DNA of 64,000 nucleotides from Antedon mediterranea (taxonomy: Eukaryota > Echinodermata > Crinoidea > Comatulida > Antedonidae): assembly GCF_964355755.1 (NCBI RefSeq), contig NC_092678.1, positions 1,449,922 through 1,513,921 on the forward strand, written 5' to 3'. The notes under the pieces are model-generated. The model ran no database searches and was not told where the DNA came from. It saw nothing but the letters and a program-made list of their open reading frames with translations. Positions within the stretch are counted from its first letter, which is position 1. The number at the start of each line of letters is the position of its first letter. Of the stretch, positions 1 through 12,800 are shown piece after piece. Both the position numbers and the translations under genes were made by a program.

Positions 1-123
1 AGTTTAGTTACCAATCCCAGAGTCTTGTTTGCAGTGTGCTTACGTAGGTACATTATGATTATCCTGCACAAGTTTTCTAAATATATTTTTAATATGAATT
101 AATTTTATGGTTTATTATCATAG

Positions 124-1050
124 GAGGTTATGATGGTTTTCGAATTCTGAGCTCTGCTGAACGGTTTGACCCAGCTACTGGCCAGTGGGAGCATATTTCC
201 CCCATGAATGTACCCAGATCAGGTAAGCAATAAATAAATAACAAATAGTTTTCCACACTTTCTATGTAGTAATAGAAGTAAATATTTGTTGTCTAAAGTT
301 AAAGTTAAGTAATGGGAATAAAAATATAGAATGTTATTCCATTTACACACAACGAACGGGTGGTTTCCGTTCAGGATAGATTCAGATTCCATGTGGAACA
401 AGCTACACAGTTTTCTGTTTACTGTTACTGCTCGTCTGTGTAGATTGACCTTTAACCTATTCTCTATTTCATTATTTAATTTTTGTACCCTGTTAGTGCA
501 ACAATAAGATTTAAAAAAAAAAAGAATACTGTAATCTTTTCTTTTATTAGGTGCTGGTGTATCTGTTCTAAACGATTTAATTTATGTCATCGGTGGTTAC
601 GATGGTAACAGTCATTTGTCCTCGGTGGAATGTTACAATCCACGGACCGACTCGTGGAACCTCGTTGCCAAGATGATTTCACCACGTTGTTACGTAGGTG
701 CAGTTACAATCAAGGGAAAGCTGTACGCCGTATCGGGGTAAGAATAATTATTTTATTTTAAAGTAATTTGTTTTTTTATTTTGGTTTTTTTTTTCGTGCA
801 TGGAACATAAAAAGAGATTTTATAGTTTATCACCTGCATGGCTATCGCCCAACCCAACATATTCTAGATGACGTGATCTGTCTCGGTTTAAAGAAAAACA
901 ATACTTTTTTATTTCTAAAGATATGATGGTTCAAAACTGTTAAATACGGTAGAATGGTATGATCCGTTTGAAAATGCTTGGCAACCGTTAAATGATAAAA
1001 TGGACATGCAACGTTGTGATGCGGGCGTGGCTGTAATCAGGCGATTTTGA
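124..1050 (+). CDS. Kelch-repeat (KLHL-type) protein, C-terminal exons, partial
   Basis: Three coding exons are visible: 124-222, 551-737 and 921-1050, ending in TGA at 1048-1050. All junctions are AG/GT and the phases fit (1, 2, then stop). The product contains Kelch blades: the GGYDG double-glycine turn occurs twice in full, followed by a third copy as SGYDG, with the usual spaced Tyr and Trp ([39 protein letters not shown]). Kelch blades form a beta-propeller; in KLHL proteins it recruits substrates to a Cullin-3 ubiquitin ligase through an N-terminal BTB domain, which would lie upstream of the window. The last blade ends abruptly after [11 protein letters not shown], typical of KLHL proteins whose final strand is supplied by the N-terminal part of the propeller. 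I cannot assign a specific KLHL paralogue. The KLHL assignment itself is inference, since no BTB domain is in view. Confidence 0.88.
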
Positions 1051-1058
1051 CAACAATG

Positions 1059-1064
1059 AATAAA
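1059..1064 (+). terminator. Candidate poly(A) signal of the Kelch gene
   Basis: AATAAA begins nine bases after the Kelch stop codon. This is very close for a 3' UTR, so a later signal may be used instead. Confidence 0.35.
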
Positions 1065-1329
1065 TCATTTATGCATCCGAAATATAAATTTTATTCATAT
1101 CTAAATAGTTCACTTTGAATTAGACTTCTTATTTAATGTGAAGAAAATATCTTGTAACCGGACAGGATTCGAACCCAGGCCACAGGATTACTAGGCTAGC
1201 ATTATGCTAATAGTATGGGAGTGCAATTGGCTAGTAAAACAATTCCAGGCTAGTCAGCCAAAGAGAGTGGTATATCATAGAGGATGTCAACTAGCATGTC
1301 ACGTGAGAGGCATTGGTTCATTCATGTCT

Positions 1330-1510
1330 GTTCCATATTGCTTGTATCGTCAGACAAGATACTTTACCCTCATTTCTTTATTCTTTGGATGGGATATACA
1401 GATGTTGATCCTGTATACAAACATTGTACACGTGTACGATAAATTTAGGGTTGTCTCTTAGTGTGCTGGTCCTACTGCCAGGGACTTTTGAGAGAACAGT
1501 CTTGTATCAT
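1330..1510 (+). mobile_element. tRNA-derived SINE-like body
   Basis: The stretch with GACAAGATACTTTACCCTC, then CTTTGGATGGGATATACAGATGTTG, ending GAGAGAACAGT, can be aligned by eye with 32752-32912 and with the reverse strand of 31600-31830. The shared landmark is a GGATGGGAyrTAmAGmTGTTG core, common in echinoderm SINE tails. A tRNA-like B box (GGTTCGAATCC on the minus strand near 1155-1175) lies just upstream but in the opposite orientation, so it may belong to another element. Confidence 0.5.
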
Positions 1511-2840
1511 AGAGGCCACTATAGGGAAGGCGGTTTGGTTTGACAGACAATTTTGTTCAATTTTAAATATATGTATGTTTTTTTTTTATTTTTCATTTAT
1601 TTTAATTACCATCTTTAAAGAAGATGACTGCTATTATTGGTCCTCTAAGGCATGACTTTCAATTATATATATATTTTTAAAAACAATTTCATATTTATAT
1701 AAATATAATATATTTATTATATAAAACAAAATGTATAAATTCGATTGAATTCGATTGTGTTTAGCTTTGATCACAAAGTTGTTACGAACTGGACATGTAG
1801 TATAATGCCGATTTCATATCATCGGTCACCAGATGTTACCAAATGTTACCAAGTTAACGAAAATAAATAACCAATCAAACACGCTAAATACACCTGACCG
1901 ATGACGTATTCTGTCATCACTTTAGACTTCTTCACCGACCTTAACAAACGCCTCTTATGAAGTGATGACAGTCCTCGTCATTAAACGCTTCTTCACCGAC
2001 TGTGTGGAGATGATACCATGTGGACATAACAAGCCTAACCAATAGAATAAGTTGGAACCGGAAGTTGAAAATCTTGCCTCTAATTTTCCATGATTAAATA
2101 TTTCCTTCAAAACAACTTACCGTCATTAAATAAACGTTACTTAAAATTGTGCGTGATGTGTTTGTGGTTAAATCGCATCTGAGTCCTATGCATAAAAATA
2201 GTACTTTTTATTCGATATAAAACAAAAACAAGCAGCTGGATTTAGTTACCACTGGTTTCGCGTATGTATGTATCGTAACAAAATATTTGTACAAGCAGAA
2301 TTGTGTGCTTGTTAATCCAATGTCCTAAAGGAGCTATCGATAATTCGACATGTACGTACATATTAACCATATTTCCTCGAAATGCACATTCGATGATTCG
2401 AATCGGGTCCAACGAAGCATTAGGGACAGCGCCAAATTATCCACCTGCATCGATTGTATTTATTCGAATGTATAACATATGCAATTTATTTGTTCGTTTT
2501 TTGCAAATGGTATGAAACATTAAAACGGACATGTTTACGATAAAGATGTTATTTACTACACCTGTAACCGCTCTCTATTGCAATGTTGGGCTTATTTTTA
2601 TTTTCACACCAGCTTACAGATATGACTCCTCAAGTACAGGATAGATAGGAAACTAGTGCTTTTATAAGGCCACGTATTGGCGTTGTATTAGGCATCAGGA
2701 TTTGAACCAAGACTTTGGGATTAGTAGGCTAAGCAATCAACATGTCAACCACGATCAGTACCACTACACAAATATGCAAACAAATAAACTAAATAAAACA
2801 TGTATTTTTCAGTATTTTTTTATTTGAAATAAAACACGTA
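1511..2840. other. Intergenic stretch, no gene recognised
   Basis: Between the Kelch gene and the 3' end of WIF1. AT-rich sequence with short chance ORFs only. A degenerate tRNA-like segment on the minus strand around 2690-2760 (B-box-like GGTTCAAATCC) is probably another SINE head. Confidence 0.5.
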
Positions 2841-2879
2841 TCATAGTGCGCAGAAACCTCAAAATGTGCGTGATTTCTA

Positions 2880-3024
2880 TCTGTCTACACTATAAAAAAA
2901 AGTGTGATGTGCCCATATATGGTAGTGATATGCCCAAACACGGTAGTGATATGCCCAAACACGGTAGTGATATTACATCATCATGTCCATATGGCATATC
3001 ATTTTGTCACTTTAAGTTTGAAAT
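2880..3024. mobile_element. MITE family A, partial copy
   Basis: Starts CTGTCTACACTATAAA and contains two tandem copies of ATGCCCAAACACGGTAGTGAT, then CATCATCATGTCCATATGG. The right end stops at TCACTTTAAGTTTG without the full terminal repeat. Confidence 0.6.
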
Positions 3025-3426
3025 AGGCCTATACCAACCTTATCGATATTGTATTTTCTTGGTCACGTAAAAACACCATTATAATTAAGTTAAAAGACAA
3101 AATAAGAATAAATACTTTTACACTTTTATATACAATTTGAAACATCTGAAAAGGAATAACAACATATTTGATCCCCTCTATCAAACAAAAAAATGGTTAA
3201 AAAAATTTATAAAAACCTCTTTAAAAAATACTCATGATTACATATACTTTGCCATAGCCGCCATAAATGTTCGGAAAGTTTGGAAACGTTTAATTTATCC
3301 CCTGAATAGGGGTTGGTCGTGGCGTTAAACCTATATTTCCCCATTCGTTTAACAGTAAATGTCACTAAAATAAATGTGTTTCCATGGTATCCCAAAAGAG
3401 TTCGAATGTATTTTAAATCTATGATC

Positions 3427-3584
3427 TAAAGCTCTGTCTACACTATCAAACTTTATGTGACAAAAAATGTGATGAGACAATATATGGACATGATGATGCC
3501 ATATCACCACTACCATATTTGAGCATATCATTACCATAGTTGGGCACATCACTTTTTAGTTTGACAGTGTAGACAGAGCTTAAA
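3427..3584. mobile_element. MITE family A, full copy
   Basis: A nearly perfect palindromic element of about 157 bp. The left end AAAGCTCTGTCTACACTATCAAAC is matched by an inverted right end GTTTGACAGTGTAGACAGAGCTTAAAG. The interior carries GACATGATGATG, two ATATCACTACCATATTT-type words and GGGCACATCAC. No coding capacity. The ends and small size indicate a nonautonomous DNA transposon; flanks suggest a TA-type or TTAA-type target duplication, which I could not settle. Other copies are listed separately. Confidence 0.8.
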
Positions 3585-3867
3585 GAAAAGTAAGATTGAA
3601 AACCAGACAGCATAGCTCTTTAGTGTTATAAAAACAAAATAAAATTTCTTTCTCTTGCTAGAACTACTTTAAAACATTACATCAAGAATACATTGGGGCA
3701 ATCAGACTAATCCTCACTAAGTCTACGACCCAATAAGATTAGTGCAAATCCACTTCACGTGTTTATTTGTCAGGACTGTTTAATGTTTCCATGGATACCA
3801 CACGCGGATCATTTATGTAGTCGTTAGGTACATTTTTATCGGTTCGAAAACTAGGTTCCTGTGTTTA

Positions 3868-6800
3868 TTATAACTTATTTATTTTTCTATTATCAGCTGT
3901 TCGTATTTTGGTTGATTTCGGTGATTTTCGTTTAACTCTTGTCATTTTGTAGAATTTTTCATAAACTTCACTTGTTAATTCTGTAAAAGAAAAAAAGTTA
4001 TAAATACCTAAAGGCTAAAGCAAGGACGTAAGTCGTCACTTAAGAGAATTGACCAATGACAAGCGACAGTTTGAATAATCCATCGCTTTTGATTGGTCAA
4101 TTCGCTTGCATTGTGGCTTACGTCTTTGCATTGCGTCGTACAATAGTGGGAACCAAGCTTAAGGACGTAAGCGCAACGCAAGTAGATTAATTTTGACATG
4201 TCTTATAACTGTTTACAATTCCATGTTCACATAGTTTGGCTACGTGTCAATGTTTAGATTGCCGTGTAGCTATGAAAGGGATGACGTTATAACAATGTAA
4301 TGTTGTATGCTATCCTCGGGTCAAAGGACACTGAAAGATGAGGAGAACATTATGAGACACCTGATGGGAAATTGTAGTAAAACTAAAACACAGTAAAATG
4401 CAGGTCTTGTAGGTAAAAAGGGGTTTAGAACTGGTATTCCACAAATTGTTGTTTTAGGTCCGTGGGATTCGGATGGTTTTCAGTAATTAATCGAGATTTA
4501 GAAAACTGGAATTCGGCATATTGGTTTTCGGCATACTGGTCTTCGGCATACTGTTCGGCATACCGGTTTTCGGCATTCTGGTTTTCGGGAAACTTGTTTT
4601 TAGAATTGGAATTCTGCATACCGGTTACGATCACGGTTCCTTGTGATCGGCTTAATTTTCGTCGATCCTTTGATATAGGCCTAGAGAGATTTTATATTTT
4701 AATGTGGTTCTCTTTTCAAATAAATAAAACATTTCCTTACGTTTTTTACAATATTTGCCCGTCCATTGCTTGTAACACATGCATTTATCTGGTCCTATAC
4801 AACGACCGTTGTTATTGCAGTCATTCTTACACGAAGCTAAAAAAAATACACAAAGTAAACTAATGAATTAACTAGAAATTAAAATCTGTATAAACAAATA
4901 ATACAACTAAACAAAAATATTGGATTCAAGATTTAATTGCAGTGGTTTGTGTGAGCGTATTTTGCTATTATTCACCTATTTTGCGCCCTTAATTTGGCGT
5001 TGCCAAAATGTCTGTGTATTTTCCCATAATGTTCAGCATCATATTTGTTGATCTTGAGGGAGGGGGAAAGAGTTCGCTAAGTAATGTTGGTTACAATGTA
5101 CGGCTAAACATGTTTTACCTTTAGTCGAATTCATTGAAAATAACATGACGCATTTGAATGGAATTTAAGTTTATTTTCATCAACGTAATTTCATATGTCA
5201 GGTGTAAACACATCTCTGTAATTCATCTAACATTCAACCTCCTAATGTCTTAGTAAAAATAAACCACTCTATGAGAAAACGATCAAGATATATATTTCGC
5301 TCACAAGTTGGTATACTTTTGGCCTATGATAATGCATATGTAATATTTTTGAAACTTTTGGCAGACTATTTGCTAATTGAACCGTGATTTTAGTATGATT
5401 GTATGACTGTACTCTATACCTAATGCTTTTTAAATTTGTTTCTGACAGTGACATAGATATCTAGCTAGATGATCTTTTACATCCGGGATATGTGAATGAA
5501 TGTGAATTGATAGTTTTTAATATAAATTTGATCTTTGTTTAAAAGTGTTTTGCTTACTTTGTCTGTCTCTACAGGACGGTAGGCCTACATAATAGGGTGT
5601 AATATGTAAAAAATGTAAAAAGTAACTGAAACTGATAACCGATGTCCAATAATATTAAATTACCAATTTATTTTATCTACCGTTACGACAGCCTCCTATA
5701 ATACACCAAATGCAGAATTTCCGCAAGTTTGCTAAAATCAGGTTGTCATATTGTTAATTTGACAAAATTATCGAACAGTCTAGTACTGTTCCGTCGAATT
5801 AACCTAAAAATCTACTTTTTAATGAGTTAATTTGCACGGAATGGTCCCAGTGTTCTCAATGCGGCTTCCTCTTTCTAACTTGTGTAAATTATCCATGAAA
5901 CTCCTACTAAACAAATCAAAGTATTCATGGTCTAATTATTTTTGTGTCTTATAAATTAACAATGTATGGGACGCTAAAACCGCATTAAACGAATTGTAAA
6001 AAGAGAAATCAAATTGAGGGTCACGTTTGTACTGACTGTATCAAGAATATGTGATACAGTAGTAGATTTTTGCGCGTGCTTCGAGCCGTACAGCAGCTCA
6101 GCGCATTTTAAAAGCTGCACCAAGAGTTTAATATGACTGCTCCACCTTACCACACATTGAGGGTAAATGAATTTTTAAGCAATCAGAGTTCAAAGTTCAG
6201 TTGGGGCGAATTTCTCTCGAAATTTCTCGTATATACCGTTTCATAATGCTCTTTTTTGTTATCACTATCATTTCAGGTTTTTCTATTTGGTTGTTTAATA
6301 GTAATCTAGATATGAATTATTACATTTCAAATTTTGAAGAGAAACACAGGATTCAACAGAATTAATCGAGGCGCTATCTTGGCTAGACGCTACCATTAAA
6401 ATGTTCACCTAGAGTGAAAGGGCGTGGCTTAGACTTTGAAGATGGCGATAGTAATTAACCTATAACATTTTCTATTTGTTTCCAATCAGTGTGTGAACGT
6501 GACCAGATAGCCTATGCTGTCAAAATATCAACCCCTTTGTAATGTGACTACACGTGGATTCTCACTCGGGAACTCGGTAAGTGCTATACACGTTATTTCA
6601 TATCTTCAAGTTAGTTTTTTTTCGTAACTTTTCTCAAACGTAACATTAAACAGGTTCCTTTAACGTGAATGCATCTTTTAATGTATAACCATACTATAAT
6701 GCCCTGTTAAAAGTATTATTGACCCCAAAGGCTTTCATACCGCACGATGGATACATCCTGTTATGTAACCATTAGTATAATGCACTGTCCTAAAAATATC

Positions 6801-9800
6801 CCTGCAATAGATCGAAATGTCACGAACTTTGACACGGAATTCAAACCGTGATAATTAACTATAAAGCTTGAATGGATTAATTGTGTGTATGTGCAGACAT
6901 TAATGACGTGCCTTTCCACTCGATTCCTCGACACATTTTTGATCGATATGTCAGACGACCAACAGCACAATATGCGTAGGTTCAAGACAATCAAAAATCA
7001 AAGACTCCCTATTTTTAGCGGGTTTTTTCGCCATTACGTTACGGCGTTGTTTTGTAACTTACCCTTTTCGCATATTTTTCCATGATATCCCTCAACGCAT
7101 GAGCACACACCCGGTTTCGTACACGTACCTCCATTGAAACAATGTGGTACACACAAAACTAGAATATTAGAAAAAAACAATTGTAAACTGAATAGCAAAT
7201 ATTAAGATTAATTTAAGTTCTATAAATGTGTATTTGCGGGTTCGGTTACAAAAGTGCGGCAGATAGAAAGAAGAAAGTTCGGCAGAAAAAAGGAAGAAAG
7301 TTCCGCAGATAGAAAGAAGAAAGTTCCGCAGATAGAAAGAAGAAAGTTTCGCCAATAGAAAGAAGAAAGTTTCGCAGATAGAAAGAAGAAAGTTTCGCAG
7401 ATAGAAAGAAGAAAGTTCCGCAGATAGAAAGAAGAAAGTTCCGCAGATAGAAAGAAGAAAGTTCCGCAGATAAAAAGAAGAAAGTTCCGCAGATAAAAAG
7501 AAGAAAGTTCCGCAGATAGAAAGAAGAAAGTTCCGCAGATAGAAAGAAGAAAGTTCCGCAGATAGAAAGAAGAAAGTTCCGCAGATAGAAAGAAGAAAGT
7601 TCCGCAGATAGAAAGTGTGACAAGTACACTACCAATTGCAACTACAAAGTGCACAGTACGACAGCTATTGCAAATCTTTTAAGCTATGTATCTTACCTTG
7701 TCTACATGCCGGGCCATAGTACCCGTCTGGGCACTCACAGACACCGTACTTGCCGCATGATCCTCCATTTTCACAAGCATGCCTACATGGTATAACTGTA
7801 CCTGTATAGTAGACGCAACAACATACATGTTTAGAAATAAATGTGACGTATGGAAGGCCTAATATTATGTACTCTCGTTCATTTACCCCAGGACCCCACC
7901 ACTTTTCTCCCGCCATTCTATACCCTTGGGTGTCCGAAGACATCGATCACAGGGGACATGCATCAACAATCTTACAAAACAATATCCATACATTTAAACT
8001 TGCAATTCACCCTTAAGATGCTAATAGAGAAGAGGTCGTTGATTCGTAATGTACTTTCTGATCTTTCAAACATGAATTCCCAACATAATTTATCATCAGA
8101 ATTTTCATCGGCGGCAAGTAGTGCATTGCTTTTTAATCTTCTTTAAATACCATGTATACATTTTGAATTCCATCCGGGACACCAATTTAGTCGAAGCGGA
8201 ACGACAAAGAAATGTGGAGACGAAGTTAAATGTGGCTTGCTAGGTCGATTGATACGCCATATAAATCATAATAATTTAGTAATATTACCTTCGTAACCTG
8301 GGAGTTTAGGCCTATGTGTGAACGAGGTTTATTAAAGAGTTCAAGAAGGGCGTGCTTTTCGGGGCATCCATGGCCGGTAGGGGAGCGTCTTGACTTTCGT
8401 CTAAGATTTGACAAGAAAACATTTGGCTGTATTAAAGTACAGATGGGGCATCGAGTATTTTGTGACCAGATACAAAATCCTGAAAACGGGTGTAGTTCTT
8501 AGGAATATTAACCGTTTACACTAAACCATGACGGACTAAGAATTAGAATTGGTAGGCCTAATGGTACTAAAATAAGACCAACGAAAAGCAATTATTTTTG
8601 GTTGTACGTCTGAGAATTCCACGTTCTTCTATTACTAATATAGGCCTATCTAGTTTACTCGTGAGAGAAAAAGTTAAAATAACAATTAAATTAAAATCAA
8701 AGTCCAATGTCAATTTGTATAACCACTAGAGGTAGAGGTATAATTTGGATTTTATCCCAAAAGGTAACGAGATATATTTTAAGAGCGGCTTGGGAAGAAA
8801 AAAATATAAACATTGTATTTTAGGTTTCAGCAAAATTCTAAACCATGGATAAATATTGAAGACCAGCTGACAAATTAAACTGCTATGTAATACTAGTCAT
8901 AATGTAATTGAATACGTTAGTGTAATGTTATACCGGTATCAACTTATTAGGAAAATATGAAATTTTATTGGCCAGGAGGAATATATGCGATTCTTAAAAT
9001 TATGATGGTAAAACTATGCCCAAAGACCATGAATAATTACTAGATTTAATTTATGAATTGTGACGAGACCAGCGACATATAGGCCTACCTATTGAGATTG
9101 TACTTATATAAATTTGTTTTCATAAACCCTAGTTAGAAGCGTGTCGCTGAGTTACTGTACCATAGTGGCCCTCTATTTCGATTTGAATTCGCTCCCATGT
9201 CGGTCTTTGTTTTACCCTCCATGCCATCCCTGACAAGAACAGAAGGAGGAATACCCGGCCGCATTATTTTTTCCTATGAAGTTAAGGCAGAAATCATACC
9301 TGACCAAACACTTTACCCGCCGTCTTGATGTATGCCTTCTCCCTCCCATTATTCTGATCTAAGACCATTATTGTCTAACCTCTGATATAAGCCTACTACA
9401 ATGTGTCATGCCAATCATATTTATTCAAACAATACAAGGCTTATTCATTTTTTACGTCATCATGGTACGTCATGCGTTACGTCACGTGTGCTTAGTCTAG
9501 TGTACTTCATTTTACCTTTTGTCTTACCGATATTGCAACGTTTATTGATGTTAATGGTGACTGGTCTGGATTGACGTCTGACGTCACTATTGGTGAAGCT
9601 GAGACTAATATAGACAGATTTCATCTCGCCGTCACCATCTTCACATGGCAGCCAGAGCTGGAACTCTTCAGAAAGAGAGACAAGTGTTTTGTTCAACCTT
9701 TATACAAAGTGCTTTATTTTAGGTTTTTGTTGGATTTTTGCAAATTATGGTATTACGTATACGTGTTACTTGTAAGCAGGCCATCATTCTTAAGATTTAA

Positions 9801-12800
9801 AGTCTGAATGAAGTTAACTGTATGACGTAAGTGTGACGTAGGTCTATATGTTTTTAGATGGTTTTGTCCCCTGTTAAACACCTATTCAAAAGAAATCAAT
9901 ATTGTCCATTTGGCGCTCCATATGTACATTTTTCAACCTAAACCCTTCAAAAACAATTTGTTTTGTCAGTTTGTGATAGACGGCTGAGAGATTTTAATTA
10001 TACAATAATAAAGTGGCTTACCCGATTCGACGTGAGGAACATCTCCAGCGTGTGGTATACTGAGGTATGGTGACGTTGATAGGCCGCTATCGCCCGAGGT
10101 CACCAGTTGATCAATGGAATATTTATACTAAAAACAAACAGAAGTGAACGTGTTACTATAATTGTCTTGTCTTCATCATACCATATATTAAAGATACAGT
10201 TCTTGCTGAATGCCCAATCAAAATAAAATAATCGTTTTAAGATCAATTTTGATTGTACAGGCTGATAAATCGTGATTCTTAGCATTATCAAACCATTATT
10301 TTATAATAATAATAATAATATAATAATATAGATTTCTATAGCGCACATACCGCCACTCAAGAGTGCTCAAGGCGCGTTAAAAATATAAATGAATATAAAT
10401 TCAATATACATACATAACATTGTGGACATTGGATATTTCATTCTTGATATAATAACATATTCATGTTAACATAATAATAGAAATGTATGAATTCTATGAA
10501 AATATGATTGGCGTGTATTCCATTGAAAATGGTTCACAAACAAAAGCATTCGCTCCAGTTATTATTGAGTTTATATACGTTTCAATGAATCTTTAAGAAC
10601 GCTCGAGTTGTGCTGTTGCTTAGCAACGTCAAACATTAAATCAAAGTGGGCATATCATAGATCAATTCTTTGTAATTGATTCGGTCGTAGAATATTTCGT
10701 CAAACTAATTATAATATAATAGATTTATTATTAGTGGTCGCCCTTGATTGGAGATTCAATGTTGTGTTTTGAAACAAATCATGTATGGAAGACTTGCAAA
10801 ACATGCTAGAGATGTAAATATATAAATTGTCGAGCTGGCACAGTTGTTTTTTTAGCTTGAAACAGTTTCGTTTAGAAACGTTTTGTTAAATTTCAAAATT
10901 CATTACTTTATTTAAAATTTACTGTGACCTAACATACAGTATTCCGAATTTCCGCACTAGTATTGTAGTCTTTTCCCTTTTTACTCGACAGTCTAACCTA
11001 AGAGTAAAGTTTTCCAAGTTGTCCGTTTTTCTAAAGACGAAAAAGTGCAGGAGGATAATACTGTAAAATGTTCCTCTGGTTTGTTGTAAATATGAATTCC
11101 GATTAGGACCTGAACGATACACCATAGACCCACGGCAGCACTGCAGCGCCTACCAAATCAACGCACCGAGAGAGGGACTCTATTCGAATAGTGTATCCGA
11201 ATTTAGCACGCATATTGCGTGTTCACGGGACCATTCCACTATGACTGACGGGCCCAACAACTGTATGTCCCATCCGAAGGACGAAACAATAAGAAAAAAC
11301 AAATGAATAGAAGCAGAATAGCCATGTTACAAGATATCTGTCGAAATACGCCTACCTCTTTGTCAGAAAAGTGAAAGTTAATTAGCTCAGGTAGCCGTAA
11401 TAATACGAGAGAGGGTATTCGTTCGGGAAGGTAGTATAGAATAGGCCTCTAACAGAAAGTATTGGATGTACAAGTTTAAAACAACATAAGCCGGAGGATG
11501 GCGACGCAAGCCGGTGGTAATTTGTAATCTACAGCTTACCTAAGCCTATGTAGCTGGGTCGATTAAACAACAGAAAGTTACTTTCAGGTACAGGACTGGA
11601 ATTGTCCAAACCAGGTCAGCTCTGGGGTCAACTGAAGGTAAAAAGAAGCTATAACGCATGTCGAAAATCCGATAGGATTAATAACACGGAATTCCTCTAT
11701 TGAGAATTGATCTTCTGGGAGTAATCTACGGCTCTGTAGACAAAGTGTTGATCAATTTGTACTCGCTTGAAAACATGCCATTGATCTATTGATACGATAT
11801 TGAACTACCCACCTTTAAATGAAAAATGTACACGTTTCTTTTTTTGATTGATTGATGTAATTGTAACAGTCTTAATATTTCTTTAAAAATAAAATGTGCT
11901 GTAGTACATTATAGTACATGAGCCCATACGACTGCTATTCATTTCATACGGTAAAGTAGCAAGTTACAAGTAGGGCCAACAATTTAGACCTACCAATTGT
12001 TTACGATATTCTTATTGTATTGTCATATAAGGCGAATGCGAATGGGACAGTAAAACAATTTCAGTGAGGTTGTCTAATTTACAAAGATATATTTTACCTA
12101 TTTAAGAAGTAATTGTCTGATATGTTAGTGCAGTGCTAGTAGCATGGTTGCCACGAGAAGAATACCCTGTGTTTACAAGCATGTCCGCAAGTGCGTCTGG
12201 TTTTAGAATAAGAGTTTTGAATAGGGAAAATGATCTTGTTAGGTGTAACGAACTATCTGTTACGATCTTTAAATTTCTTCAATACATGGAAGAAAGTATT
12301 TTAGTATGATTTTCCGTTTTGTATTGTTTGTTGTAGGTCTATGTATGGAATGTTTTTACTGAAATTAAGTATAATCAATCAATATTTAATTGAGGAATAA
12401 CCGTTTCTGATTTAATTCAGATAATTACCAAGGAAGGAGCGTGGTCTGTACGTAGGCCTACACTTAGCAATTGTAGATCATTTTTATGTTTAACAACGTA
12501 GGGGTTTGATATTCAACTTCAGTTGGGTAATAAACACGTAGTTAAAATAGTACAGAGAATGCTGGCAACGCTAGTAAACTGACCTTAAAATGTACTAGTT
12601 TATTTTGTAACAAATCGTTAAACTGAAGCTCACCCTGTCACGATGGTTTTGGTTCGTTTTAGAACATGGTGATAGGATCGAGTCTAAGGAGAGAAAAGTA
12701 AAATCCGACGAACCGACGATAACTCATTCACACCTGATCTGTGATAATAGCCTATAAAGGCCTAGGCTAGGTGTATCGAATGATGTCTTTTAAAAAATTT

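Noticed and set aside
4425-4863. Minus-strand QYAE-repeat ORF and plus-strand 133-codon ORF
   Set aside because: The first is a short degenerate tandem repeat. The second overlaps, in antisense, the third EGF exon of WIF1, which has six conserved Cys and proper splice sites.
7220-7654. Overlapping minus-strand ORFs of 131-144 codons rich in FYLRNFLLSICG-type repeats
   Set aside because: They are readings of the 23-bp minisatellite in a WIF1 intron; all frames cycle through the same sequence and no splice or start context supports them.
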